Below, piece by piece: positions 9,837-17,266 of a stretch of 54,601 nt of DNA. The position numbers and the translations under genes are program-made. Each line of letters begins with the position of its first letter. The first letter of the stretch is position 1. The stretch covers positions 1 through 54,601 of the forward strand of contig JABDBX010000004.1 of NCBI GenBank assembly GCA_013288445.1, written 5' to 3'. The notes beneath the pieces are model-generated. The model saw nothing but the letters and a program-made list of their open reading frames with translations. It did no database searches and was not told where the DNA came from. This stretch comes from Bacteroidota bacterium. Its GTDB lineage: Bacteria; Bacteroidota; Bacteroidia; Chitinophagales; Chitinophagaceae.

Positions 9837-10060
9837 GTTAGTTCAATTTGTGCTAATGGGCGGAAGCCCATTAGCGGGTGAGAAAATGGATTTTGTTGCT
9901 TGGGTGCTGCTTTTAGTTGCCCCGGTCTTTGGACCAACGCTATTTAGTTAAACAATTTTTGCACTTTCAAAGTCACATTCAACCCCTGCGGGGTTGGCGC
10001 TTGTCAATGTTTCCGCCGGTTTCACCGGCGGCTATTTATATTGAAGTCCTCCGGACTTCC
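9837..10060. repeat. Cluster of short palindromes between hom and the trans-sulfuration gene
   Basis: At least four separate GC-rich inverted repeats lie in 224 bases: CTAATGGGCGGAAGCCCATTAG (arms around 9853-9875), a pair around AACCCCTGCGGGGTT (about 9979-9995), CCGCCGGTTTCACCGGCGG (about 10013-10031) and GAAGTCCTCCGGACTTC (about 10045-10061). They look like members of dispersed REP-like families rather than one terminator. No open frame is supported. Confidence 0.7.
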
Positions 10061-11236
10061 TTAACGACAAAACGATTCGGCAGTTGCTTGAACTCCCACC
10101 TTATTCAGCGCCAGACCAATATCATCCACCAGGTCTTCTACATCTTCAAGACCTACGCTTAGGCGTATAAGACTATCCGCTACGCCTGCGGCCTGGCGTT
10201 TTTCAGCGGGTATGCTCTTGTGGGTCATTGTGGCCGGATGGCAAAGCAGGCTTTTTACACCTCCAAGGCTTTCTGCCAACTTAAACAATTGCGTACTGCA
10301 TACCACGTTTTTAGCCGATTCTTCGGTGTCCTCTTTGAGTGTAAAGGAAACAACGCCACCAAAGCCGCTTTGCTGTTTTTGGGCTATGTCGTGGTTTTGG
10401 TGTGTGGCCAGGCCGGGATAATAAACCTTGTCAACGGCAGGGTGAGTTTGCAAAAATTCAGCAACGATCTGTGCATTTTTGCTGTGTTCCTTTACCCGTA
10501 GGTGCAACGTCTCCACACCGCGTATCACCAACCAGCTATCGTGCGGTGAGAGGATGGCGCCGCTTGCGTTTTGTATGAACTTGATCTTATCGCCAAGGTC
10601 TTTTGTGTTTGTCACAACCAGCCCGGCAATAAGGTCGCTATGCCCACCCAGGTACTTTGTGGCGCTGTGTACTACTATGTCGGCTCCCAGGCATATAGGT
10701 TGCTGCAGGGCGGGAGAGGCGAATGTATTGTCCACGCAAAGCAGAGCCCCGTTCTGGTGCGCTATTTTAGCAATCGCCTCAATATCGCTGATCTTCAGTG
10801 TGGGGTTGGTAGGCGTTTCCAGCCATACCAGTTTTGTTTTTGGGGTGATCGCATCCAGTACATTCACGGCATCGGTTGTGTCCACATAATTCACTTTGAT
10901 GCCAAACTTGGCGTATATGTGTGTGAACAGCCTAAAAGCGCCGCCGTAGATGTCGTCAACGGCAAGTATTTCATGGCCACTTTCTAATAATTTTATTACA
11001 GCATCAATGGCCGCAAGCCCGCTGGCAAAGGCGTAGCCACCCTTTCCGCCTTCGAGTTCGGCAATAATATTTTCAAGCACGGCGCGGGTTGGGTTATTGC
11101 TGCGGGCGTAGTCGTAGCCTTTATGTTCGCCAGGGGCGTCCTGAACAAATGTTGATGTCTGGTAAATGGGAACTGAAATGGACCCTGTAAGCGGGTCAAC
11201 GGGAATGCTGTGGATCAGTTTTGTTGCGGTGTTCAT
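10061..11236 (-). CDS. metB: Trans-sulfuration PLP enzyme (cystathionine gamma-synthase/lyase family)
   Basis: 391 residues of the Cys/Met-metabolism PLP family. The PLP phosphate-binding segment YARSNNPTR is near residue 45-53. FASGLAAIDAV, the strand VDNTFASPALQQP and the PLP-lysine motif SATKYLGGHSD (about 190-200) follow, and SLGGVKSLLCHPATMTH completes the signature. The family makes or splits cystathionine, linking homoserine to methionine and cysteine. The exact activity (gamma-synthase, beta-lyase or gamma-lyase) cannot be settled by eye. I favour MetB because the gene sits directly behind a SAM-I riboswitch and before homoserine dehydrogenase. The start is an ATG preceded by an A/T run. 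Confidence 0.85.
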   Translation of the reverse strand: MNTATKLIHSIPVDPLTGSISVPIYQTSTFVQDAPGEHKGYDYARSNNPTRAVLENIIAELEGGKGGYAFASGLAAIDAVIKLLESGHEILAVDDIYGGAFRLFTHIYAKFGIKVNYVDTTDAVNVLDAITPKTKLVWLETPTNPTLKISDIEAIAKIAHQNGALLCVDNTFASPALQQPICLGADIVVHSATKYLGGHSDLIAGLVVTNTKDLGDKIKFIQNASGAILSPHDSWLVIRGVETLHLRVKEHSKNAQIVAEFLQTHPAVDKVYYPGLATHQNHDIAQKQQSGFGGVVSFTLKEDTEESAKNVVCSTQLFKLAESLGGVKSLLCHPATMTHKSIPAEKRQAAGVADSLIRLSVGLEDVEDLVDDIGLALNKVGVQATAESFCR

Positions 11237-11334
11237 TTTTTTTTGATTTTAAGTGGTGACAAAATATTCCACGACCATTTATCAAAAAAGAGATTACCGG
11301 CGACACTTTTTCACGGCCCCTCCTCGAGTAGGGA

Positions 11335-11370
11335 CAATAAAAAAGCTCCACCGATAAATCAGAGGAGCTT
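11335..11370 (-). terminator. Riboswitch-controlled intrinsic terminator
   Basis: On the minus strand the arms AAGCTCC and GGAGCTT (outer bases 11370 and 11343) enclose a 14-base loop and are followed by a run of T at about 11342-11337. It sits about 50 bases after the SAM aptamer and about 100 bases before the metB start, as expected of a transcriptional-attenuation expression platform. Confidence 0.85.
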
Positions 11371-11419
11371 GAGTTATTTGAATCCCATAAAGGAGTTATC
11401 AACAAACTATTGCGTCTGA

Positions 11420-11530
11420 CCTATCTGTCCCGATTTTAGTCGGGATGGAATTAGCACCAGTTTTCCGCCTGCCGGCGGAAGAGGTTGCTAAGGCTTCACA
11501 GGGCCATGACCCTCTGCCTTTCTTGATAAG
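11420..11530 (-). promoter_or_regulatory. SAM-I (S box) riboswitch aptamer
   Basis: Read on the minus strand, the sequence matches the S-box consensus in order: the P1 5' strand CTTATC at 11530-11525; AAGAAAGGCAGAGGG; the conserved TGGCCCTGTGAAGCC and TAGCAACC segments; a GC-rich P3 hairpin (CCGCCGGCAGGCGG); GGTGCTAATTCC; a P4 hairpin (TCCCGACTAAAATCGGGA); and the P1 3' strand GATAGG at 11425-11420. P1 pairs as C-G, T-G, T-A, A-T, T-A, C-G. SAM binding should stabilise P1 and favour the terminator downstream, switching off metB and probably hom when methionine is plentiful. Confidence 0.95.
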
Positions 11531-11549
11531 TGATTGTAAAGAACTGATG

Positions 11550-11582
11550 CAAAGGTAACAGCAATGAAAATTATTTTCCAAA
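11550..11582 (-). promoter_or_regulatory. Promoter of the SAM riboswitch-metB transcript
   Basis: TTTG (11582-11579) and a perfect TACCTTTG (11557-11550) lie 21 bases apart on the minus strand, matching the Bacteroidota TTTG/TAnnTTTG promoter. Transcription would start about 11543, about 13 bases before the riboswitch P1 stem. Confidence 0.7.
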
Positions 11583-11659
11583 TTTATTTTTGAAAATAGA
11601 TATCCGCTGCCCGGGCAATAACGGCTGAAACACTTTACCGTGGCTGTTTTTAGGAGATG

Positions 11660-12382
11660 TTAAAATAACATGGCGACCATCACGGCGCTCATCACTACCA
11701 TCAACAAGTCTTCAAACAAAGTAACCTTGCTCAATGGCAATTTAATAATTGTGCCTAAACATGCACACTGAAAATCAACTTTTCTAATAAGGCTTTGCAC
11801 TACGCCTACGGTACTTATTCCCATTACTACCAGCGTTGCCATATTGGTAAATAACGGCATGAAATTGACCAGGTAAGCCAGCCCTAGCAGCAACTCAATG
11901 AACGGATAGATGAAACCGTAGCCGGGCACCTTTTTTGCTATGATATCGTAAGTGCTGTAACCTTCGGCAAATGCACTTAGATTGAGCAATTTAAAGAACG
12001 AAAACAACAGGAAAAAGCCAGCCATAAAGCTGCTCATCCAGCCCGTCAGGTTGAAACCGCCCCTGGCATACTGGATGAGCAATGTAATGCCTGTGATATA
12101 CCCGAAAATAAGCAGGATAGGGTAGTAGGAGACCTTTTCTGCTGTCGTTTCTTCTGTAACTAATGGGATTGCATTTGCAGCCTCAGCTATTGTATATTTT
12201 CCGGTCCCGATGGCTTGCTGCAGTGTAGTTGTCGGGATATGTTTTTCCATTGTGATGGTGGCCTGCGGCGCCTCCAGTTGCACCTCGGCAGAAGTAATGC
12301 CGCCGGTTTTCAGCAATTCACTTTTTACTTTTGCAACACATCCGCCGCAAGTCATGCCGGTGATGTTATAGGTATGGGTCAT
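11660..12382 (-). CDS. HMA domain fused to MauE/DoxX-like membrane protein
   Basis: 240 residues from the ATG at 12382. Residues 1-65 are a heavy-metal-associated ferredoxin-like domain with GMTCGGC (Cys12 and Cys15), the Cu(I)/metal-binding loop. A linker leads to membrane segments at roughly 90-110, 117-135, 155-175, 180-205 and 218-240. These resemble the MauE/DoxX-like redox-associated membrane family. FQCACLGT between the last helices carries a Cys-x-Cys pair. The product is predicted to be an inner-membrane protein that passes metal or thiol redox equivalents; the exact role is unknown. The longer frame would start with TTG at 12400, but that triplet is part of a TACCTTTG promoter box, so the ATG is preferred. 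Confidence 0.8.
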   Translation of the reverse strand: MTHTYNITGMTCGGCVAKVKSELLKTGGITSAEVQLEAPQATITMEKHIPTTTLQQAIGTGKYTIAEAANAIPLVTEETTAEKVSYYPILLIFGYITGITLLIQYARGGFNLTGWMSSFMAGFFLLFSFFKLLNLSAFAEGYSTYDIIAKKVPGYGFIYPFIELLLGLAYLVNFMPLFTNMATLVVMGISTVGVVQSLIRKVDFQCACLGTIIKLPLSKVTLFEDLLMVVMSAVMVAMLF

Positions 12383-12397
12383 TGAGTATTCTTTATG

Positions 12398-12405
12398 CAA
12401 AGGTA
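12398..12405 (-). promoter_or_regulatory. -7 box of the HMA-MauE gene
   Basis: TACCTTTG on the minus strand, 15 bases before the ATG at 12382. No good -33 box is seen. It is useful mainly because it rules out the TTG at 12400 as a start. Confidence 0.5.
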
Positions 12406-12437
12406 TCTCAATTTACAGCCGTAGGAATTATAGGATT

Positions 12438-13226
12438 ATGGAGAAAATTTATAACATTGTGGAAATGCCGATCATACAATATTGTTCAGACCTGCACCTG
12501 GAATTTGACCTGAACAGGAAATGGATACGCAAGTATCCGCTGGAAGTAAGGGGTGACATTCTTTTACTGGCAGGTGATATAATGCCTTTTACCCAACTGG
12601 GACAGCATGATGATTTCCTGGATTTTGTAGCCCGAAACTATAAGGCTGCTTACTGGATCCCTGGCAACCATGAATATTATGGCAGTGATATTGCTGCACG
12701 TAGCGGAACGGTGCATGAAGCTGTTAGGGATAACGTGTTTTTGGTGAACAATACAACCGTAACTATAGAGGATTCGGCCATTATATGCGCAACGCTCTGG
12801 AGCCATATTGATATAGCATACGAATGGGAGATAACCAGGGCTATGAGTGATTTTCATGTGATAAGAAGCGGGAACAGCAATCTGCGGATAGCGGACTACA
12901 ACAGATTGCATGAAGCGGCCCGGCAATATTTAGAGCAGGCTGTAGCCGGCAGCAAAGCTGCCCGTAAAATAGTAATGACGCACCATGTGCCCACATTTAT
13001 GAACTACCCCGAAAAATATAAGGGCGATGTACTCAACTACGCTTTTGCTACTGAACTGCATGATTTTATAGATGGTTCTGGCATCGACTGCTGGATATAT
13101 GGACACACCCATCACAATACACCTGATTTTAACATCGGTAAGACACAAGTACTCACCAACCAGCTTGGCTATGTGAAATATGGGGAGCATAGTAGTTTTC
13201 TAAAGGGTAAAGTTATTACACTATAA
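12438..13226 (+). CDS. Calcineurin-like metallophosphoesterase
   Basis: 262 residues with the full set of dimetal phosphoesterase motifs: SDLHLE (about 17-22), GDIMP (about 46-50), GNHEYY (about 75-80), MTHHVP (about 179-184) and GHTHHN (about 220-225). These supply the Asp, His and Asn ligands for two metal ions. Family members hydrolyse phosphomono- or diesters, but the substrate here is not deducible. There is no signal peptide, so it acts in the cytoplasm. A second possible start, ATG at 12465, begins just before the first motif (MPIIQYCSDLH) and would fit many relatives better. Its stop overlaps by 11 bases the end of a possible convergent gene remnant. Confidence 0.88.
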   Translation: MEKIYNIVEMPIIQYCSDLHLEFDLNRKWIRKYPLEVRGDILLLAGDIMPFTQLGQHDDFLDFVARNYKAAYWIPGNHEYYGSDIAARSGTVHEAVRDNVFLVNNTTVTIEDSAIICATLWSHIDIAYEWEITRAMSDFHVIRSGNSNLRIADYNRLHEAARQYLEQAVAGSKAARKIVMTHHVPTFMNYPEKYKGDVLNYAFATELHDFIDGSGIDCWIYGHTHHNTPDFNIGKTQVLTNQLGYVKYGEHSSFLKGKVITL

Positions 13227-13497
13227 AACAATTGTAATCGCCGCACAGCCCCAAATAGTATATCAACTTAGTGACGATGACAAAATAAATACCACCATCT
13301 GACTTGTTCTTTTTCATTTCTGCTTCGTCCCAAAAGTCCTTAAATAGCTCACTATTCGCGGATTTTGTGCCTTGCATAAACGAAAAATAACTTCGCCATA
13401 TAGTGGTATTTATTTCGTCAACGTCACTTAGAAGGAGAATAGTTACTGCTATGGCATGTTCTTTTGTATTCTTAGCAACTAAGAAGTTGAGACTTTG
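13216..13497 (-). pseudogene. Possible remnant of an unrecognised gene
   Basis: The minus strand carries 93 open codons that read like real protein (SELFKDFWDEAEMKKNKSD, then GGIYFVIVTKLIYYLGLCGD), ending at TAA 13218-13216. A stop at 13500-13498 closes it upstream and no usable start is present near it. The only ATG is at 13377, which would leave 53 residues. An ATG at about 13501 in another frame meets a stop after nine codons, as if a frameshift had separated start from body. I do not recognise a family. It is either a decayed gene or a short gene of 53 residues; the rest of the 13227-13659 gap is AT-rich with no other candidate. Confidence 0.4.
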
Positions 13498-13659
13498 TCA
13501 TATAGATGTTTCAGTATAATGCAAATGAAATTATGCTGTATTTATGACTTTTTCCAATCGCACAAATTAATATTAACCAACAAGTTACCATGAATTGTTA
13601 ATAATATGTGATTTTGTAAATAATAATTTATAAATTCGTAATCAATTAGCCCAAATACT

Positions 13660-13905
13660 ATGAAAATACTATTTGAAGTAGAAGTGGATGAATCAACAGG
13701 CGTTGCCTATGAACGGCTTAGTGCGGAAAACAAAAAACAATTCTATGAAGATGTTACTGCTATGCTGCAGAACACAACAGGAAATGCAAAATCCGAGAAA
13801 ATAAAAAAAATGCTGGAGGAGATATGGAATTGCCCGGCTCCCTGTGAGCTTAACCCAGATATTTTATACGAACTTTTGCGCGGCGCAGAAGAGGATGTTT
13901 CATAG
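13660..13905 (+). CDS. Small acidic hypothetical protein
   Basis: 81 residues, ATG start, rich in Glu and Lys, soluble and mostly helical by appearance. No motif is recognised apart from two cysteines in NCPAPCELNPD near residue 57-66. It stands alone between an AT-rich gap and the convergent iron-sulfur carrier gene. Composition and a clean start support a real gene, but nothing indicates function. Confidence 0.55.
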   Translation: MKILFEVEVDESTGVAYERLSAENKKQFYEDVTAMLQNTTGNAKSEKIKKMLEEIWNCPAPCELNPDILYELLRGAEEDVS

Positions 13906-13951
13906 CCTTTTCATTACCAATAACATACAAAACTACAATAACCGCTAAAAG

Positions 13952-14296
13952 CTATACACTAAAAGAGGTGCCGCAACCGCAAGTGCTGCTGGCATTGGGG
14001 TTTTTAAATACGAATCCCCGGGCATTTAAACCATCAGAAAAGTCAACTTCCATTCCAAACAGATAGATGCCATGGGCGGATTTTACAATTACTGGTACGC
14101 CTTCTATCTCAAATAATTCATCATCGCCTTCCTTTACATCGAAGCCCAGCACGTAACTTAAACCGGAACAGCCGCCGCCCTTAACACCAATGCGCAAATA
14201 CTGGCTCGCATCAAAGCCAGGCTCATTCATCAACCTTTTTACTTCAGCTACAGCGTTTGCAGTCAGTTTTACCGGGGCGCTTACTATCGTTTCCAT
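13952..14296 (-). CDS. A-type iron-sulfur cluster carrier (IscA/ErpA/HesB family)
   Basis: 114 residues from the ATG at 14296. It has the three conserved cysteines of A-type carriers: Cys43 in GGGCSGLSY, and Cys106 and Cys108 in the C-terminal STCGCGTSFSV. These proteins receive a [2Fe-2S] or [4Fe-4S] cluster and pass it to apo-enzymes such as lipoyl synthase, which is encoded elsewhere in this window. Length matches the family. The open frame extends two codons further to a TTG, which is less likely. The gene is single, with no suf or isc operon around it. Confidence 0.92.
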   Translation of the reverse strand: METIVSAPVKLTANAVAEVKRLMNEPGFDASQYLRIGVKGGGCSGLSYVLGFDVKEGDDELFEIEGVPVIVKSAHGIYLFGMEVDFSDGLNARGFVFKNPNASSTCGCGTSFSV

Positions 14297-14410
14297 GTTC
14301 AATAAATCCGTTTATGCAAAATTAACTAAAAAATGTCATCGCCCCATTAACAGGCTTTGTTAACAACTGATTCGAAGGAAATTCACTGTCATTAAAATTT
14401 ATGAGTCCAC

Positions 14411-14443
14411 TTTAGTGGTCAGGACATTTTTTATTTACATTTG
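14411..14443 (+). promoter_or_regulatory. Candidate promoter of frr
   Basis: TTTAG at 14411 and TACATTTG at 14436-14443 are 20 bases apart, close to the Bacteroidota consensus. Predicted transcription start is about 14450, leaving a short leader before the ATG at 14466 and excluding the upstream frame start at 14415. Confidence 0.5.
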
Positions 14444-14465
14444 CAGCCTGCAAAAATTACAATTT

Positions 14466-15029
14466 ATGATAGAATCATTGGAAGAAGTAATTGATGACAT
14501 GTCTGCCTCCATGAAAAAGGCGATTTCGCACCTTGAAGTGGAGATCAGTAAGATACGTGCCGGAAAGGCCACACCACAAATTGTGGATGGTGTAACGGTG
14601 GACTATTATGGCAATCCAACGCCGCTAAACCAGGTAGCAAACGTTACGGTAACAGATGCACGCACGATATCCATTCAGCCTTGGGAAAAGAAAATGATCT
14701 CTGCGATAGAAAAAGCCATAATGGCTTCGAACATAGGGCTGAACCCACAAAATGATGGTAATACCATCCGTTTATTTCTGCCGCCGCTTACCGAAGAGCG
14801 CCGTCGGGAACTATCAAAAAAAGTGTTCGGAGAAGGGGAGCAGGCAAAAGTATCGGTGCGCAGCATCAGGCGCGACAGCATAGAACATGTAAAGAAATTG
14901 CAGAAAGATGGCCTTAGCGAAGACATTGCAAAAGACGGCGAGACCAGGATACAGGGCATTACTGATAAATATATTGTACTCGTTGACCAGCACTGCAAGG
15001 ATAAGGAAAAGGAGATAATGACGGTTTAG
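14466..15029 (+). CDS. frr: Ribosome recycling factor
   Basis: 187 residues from ATG 14466, the usual family length (about 185). The product splits post-termination 70S ribosomes together with EF-G. Typical segments are present: the helical start SLEEVIDDMSASMKKAISHL, RAGKATPQIVDGVTVDYYG, TPLNQVANVTVTDARTI, QPWEKKMI, NDGNTIRLFLPPLTEERR and SIRRDSIEHVKKLQKDG. The frame is open upstream to 14415, but those codons cover the promoter and match nothing in the family. Usually frr follows pyrH in an operon; here it is a single transcription unit. Confidence 0.96.
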   Translation: MIESLEEVIDDMSASMKKAISHLEVEISKIRAGKATPQIVDGVTVDYYGNPTPLNQVANVTVTDARTISIQPWEKKMISAIEKAIMASNIGLNPQNDGNTIRLFLPPLTEERRRELSKKVFGEGEQAKVSVRSIRRDSIEHVKKLQKDGLSEDIAKDGETRIQGITDKYIVLVDQHCKDKEKEIMTV

Positions 15030-15258
15030 TTAGGTTAATAAGGTAATTGGTTAATAGGGTAATATGTCGTGAGACTCTTCATTTCTGACAGTTTCTTGTT
15101 GTGTCGTTTTGCTTTGCCCCTCAACAAAATAATTTATTAACTCCATTCAGGGTGTGATTACCCCAATATCGTATTAACCAATTACCCATTTAGGTAATTA
15201 ATCTGCTAATTAATCTATTGCCTAACTAACCTATTAACGTATTGCCCAATTAACCTTT
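15030..15258. repeat. AT-rich inverted repeat region
   Basis: The left end (about 15031-15065: GGTTAATAAGGTAATTGG, then TTAATAGGGTAAT) is mirrored by the right end (about 15170-15250: TATTAACCAATTACCC, then repeated TTAATCTGCTAATTAATC, CCTAACTAACCTATTAACG, TTGCCCAATTAACC). The unit is a degenerate TTAACCAATTACC-type word repeated directly and inverted. It may form a long imperfect stem. No coding frame is seen. Confidence 0.6.
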
Positions 15259-16158
15259 ATGGACCAGCTTCAAAAACAAATACTGCTGCTGTTTTCCATT
15301 CCTATCTATGCCATAATTATCCCGCTGGAGATATTGCTCAGTAATTTTAGAAAGCAAAAATTCTATACTTTCAAAGAGACTTTAGTAAATATTTACCTGA
15401 ACCTGCTCAATGCAGGTATTGATCTTGTATTACGGTTATTTATTGCATTTACAATCCTTAATTTCTTATACCAGTACCATTTATCAATCACTTGGAATCC
15501 AATAGTTTATTGGTTTGTGCTTTTGATAGGTGAAGACCTTCTTTTCTGGTTGGAGCATTATGTAGATCATAGCTGCCGGTTATTTTGGGCGGTACACGTT
15601 ACCCACCATTCATCACCGGAATACAATCTTTCCACGGGTTTCAGGTCTTCTGTGTTTATGCCGGTATATAAGTATCTTTATTTTATCCCGCTTGTGCTGC
15701 TGAACTTCCGGCCAATGGATGTCTTTTTCATGTATTCCTTCACACAGATATATGGGATATTGGTGCATACACAAGCTATAAAAAAGTTGCCGCGCTGGGT
15801 AGAGTATATATTCGTTACCCCATCTCATCACCGGGTGCATCACGCCAGCAATATCCCTTACCTCGACAGGAATATGGGCATGGTGTTCATCATCTGGGAC
15901 AGGTTATTCGGAACTTTTACTGAAGAGATGGAAAGCGAGATACCTCATTATGGCATCACCAAACCTATTGAAAGGCCGTTTCATCCCGTCCATATCGTTA
16001 CCCACGAATGGCAGGAATTAGGCAAAGACCTACGTAAAACAAACTCTCTGAAAACCAAGCTAAAGTACCTTTTCCAGCCCCCCGGCTGGAGCCATGACGG
16101 AAGTACGAAAACATCGAAAGACCTGCAGAAGGAAAGGAATGCGGGAAAGCATTCTTGA
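15259..16158 (+). CDS. Fatty acid hydroxylase / sterol desaturase family membrane enzyme
   Basis: 299 residues with about four membrane segments (about 8-28, 55-75, 85-105, 130-165). It carries the histidine clusters of the di-iron hydroxylase superfamily: EHYVDH, then HVTHHSSPEYN, then SHHRVHHA. These ligate the two irons. In Bacteroidota such enzymes hydroxylate or desaturate lipid chains or carotenoids; the substrate cannot be assigned here. The tail after about residue 240 is basic and soluble. It stands alone downstream of frr and the AT-rich repeat, and converges with the EVE-domain gene. Confidence 0.88.
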   Translation: MDQLQKQILLLFSIPIYAIIIPLEILLSNFRKQKFYTFKETLVNIYLNLLNAGIDLVLRLFIAFTILNFLYQYHLSITWNPIVYWFVLLIGEDLLFWLEHYVDHSCRLFWAVHVTHHSSPEYNLSTGFRSSVFMPVYKYLYFIPLVLLNFRPMDVFFMYSFTQIYGILVHTQAIKKLPRWVEYIFVTPSHHRVHHASNIPYLDRNMGMVFIIWDRLFGTFTEEMESEIPHYGITKPIERPFHPVHIVTHEWQELGKDLRKTNSLKTKLKYLFQPPGWSHDGSTKTSKDLQKERNAGKHS

Positions 16159-16189
16159 TTACCAGGTAATTGAGCCATTCAGCAATTAG

Positions 16190-16597
16190 TTACAGCCCTC
16201 CCATTTTCAGCACCTTCATATACTCTGCATCCGTCACAGCGCTTACAGAGAGCCTTCCCAGGCGTACCAGCTGCATTTCGGCAAGGGAAGGGTCGGCTTT
16301 AATATCGGCAAGTGTCACGGGGGTAGGGAGCGCCTTTGCCGGCTTTAGTTCTACCACCACCCAGTTAGTGTCTTCGGTCGTTGGGTCCTGGTAAGCTTCT
16401 TTCACCACCTCTGCTATGCCCACTATGGCAAGGCCCTCATTGCTGTGGTAGAAGAAAACCTGGTCGCCCTTTTTCATGGCCCTGAGATTATTGCGCGCAG
16501 CATAGTTGCGCACACCATCCCAAAAGGTTTTTTTATCCTTCACCAGTTGATCCCAACTGTATTTAAAAGGTTCTGATTTTACAAGCCAGTAGTTCAT
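16190..16597 (-). CDS. EVE domain protein
   Basis: 135 residues starting MNYWLVKSEPF, the hallmark of the EVE (thymocyte nuclear protein 1-like) fold, with WDGVRNYAARNNLRAMKKGD and FYHSNEGLAIVGIAEVV following. EVE domains belong to the PUA-like superfamily, which binds modified bases in nucleic acid, and this free-standing form is widespread in bacteria. Two extra codons upstream would give a GTG start, which is less likely. It lies just downstream of a Uma2-family gene on the same strand with 40 bases between. Confidence 0.9.
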   Translation of the reverse strand: MNYWLVKSEPFKYSWDQLVKDKKTFWDGVRNYAARNNLRAMKKGDQVFFYHSNEGLAIVGIAEVVKEAYQDPTTEDTNWVVVELKPAKALPTPVTLADIKADPSLAEMQLVRLGRLSVSAVTDAEYMKVLKMGGL

Positions 16598-16637
16598 GGG
16601 CACAAAAATAACAAGAGAAACACAAAAGTTATAGCTA

Positions 16638-17222
16638 TTAATTTATACTGTCAAACAACTCGGCAAGTTCTAGCGAAAAGCCTGGTAAAATAGAGGTTTC
16701 GACAATATCTCCGGCTACCATTAAACGCGATGCTTTATAGGAGCCGTCAAGCAAAGTATAGACTAGAAAAGTTTTGTCCTGTGGCGATACAACCCAATAT
16801 TCTGTTACCCCGGCACGTTCATATACATCATATTTATTCTTCAGTTCTACCACATTATTACTTGGCGAAAGTATTTCAACAACGATATCCGGCGCACCGA
16901 TACATCCTTTAAAATCAAGCTTCGACTCATCGCATATCACGCACAGATCTGGTTGCAACACATTTATCACATCCTTATCATCCTTGCTTTTTCCGGGCAG
17001 GCGCACATCAAATGGCGCGCAATATACCTTGCATTTTTTACCTCTGAGATGATTGTATAGAGTGTAGAACATGTAACCAGATAAGCCCTGATGCATCCGG
17101 TTAGGCGCAGGACTCATTTTAAAGAGTTTCCCCTTTATCAATTCTACGCGCTCTTTGAAAGTCCATTTCAAATAATCAGCGTAGGTATAGTTCCCATTTA
17201 TGTCCAGTGAGGCTAACTCCAT
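16638..17222 (-). CDS. Uma2 family (DUF820) putative endonuclease
   Basis: 194 residues with the Uma2 restriction-endonuclease-like fold: FKERVELIKGKLFKMSPAP at the start, APFDVRL, QPDLCVIC and GAPDIVVEILSPSN. The Asp in QPDL and the Glu in DIVVEILS form the PD-(D/E)xK-like core, followed by YWVVSPQDKTFLVYTL. These proteins are common in Bacteroidota and Cyanobacteria, and their biological role is unclear. It is not next to any recognised restriction, toxin or transposon gene, so mobility is not indicated beyond family habit. Confidence 0.9.
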   Translation of the reverse strand: MELASLDINGNYTYADYLKWTFKERVELIKGKLFKMSPAPNRMHQGLSGYMFYTLYNHLRGKKCKVYCAPFDVRLPGKSKDDKDVINVLQPDLCVICDESKLDFKGCIGAPDIVVEILSPSNNVVELKNKYDVYERAGVTEYWVVSPQDKTFLVYTLLDGSYKASRLMVAGDIVETSILPGFSLELAELFDSIN

Positions 17223-17266
17223 GTCAAGGGCGTTTAAGCAAAATTAAGAATTATGATAACATTCCG

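Noticed and set aside
11399-11581. 60-codon minus-strand frame
   Set aside because: It covers the SAM riboswitch, whose conserved RNA elements explain the sequence.
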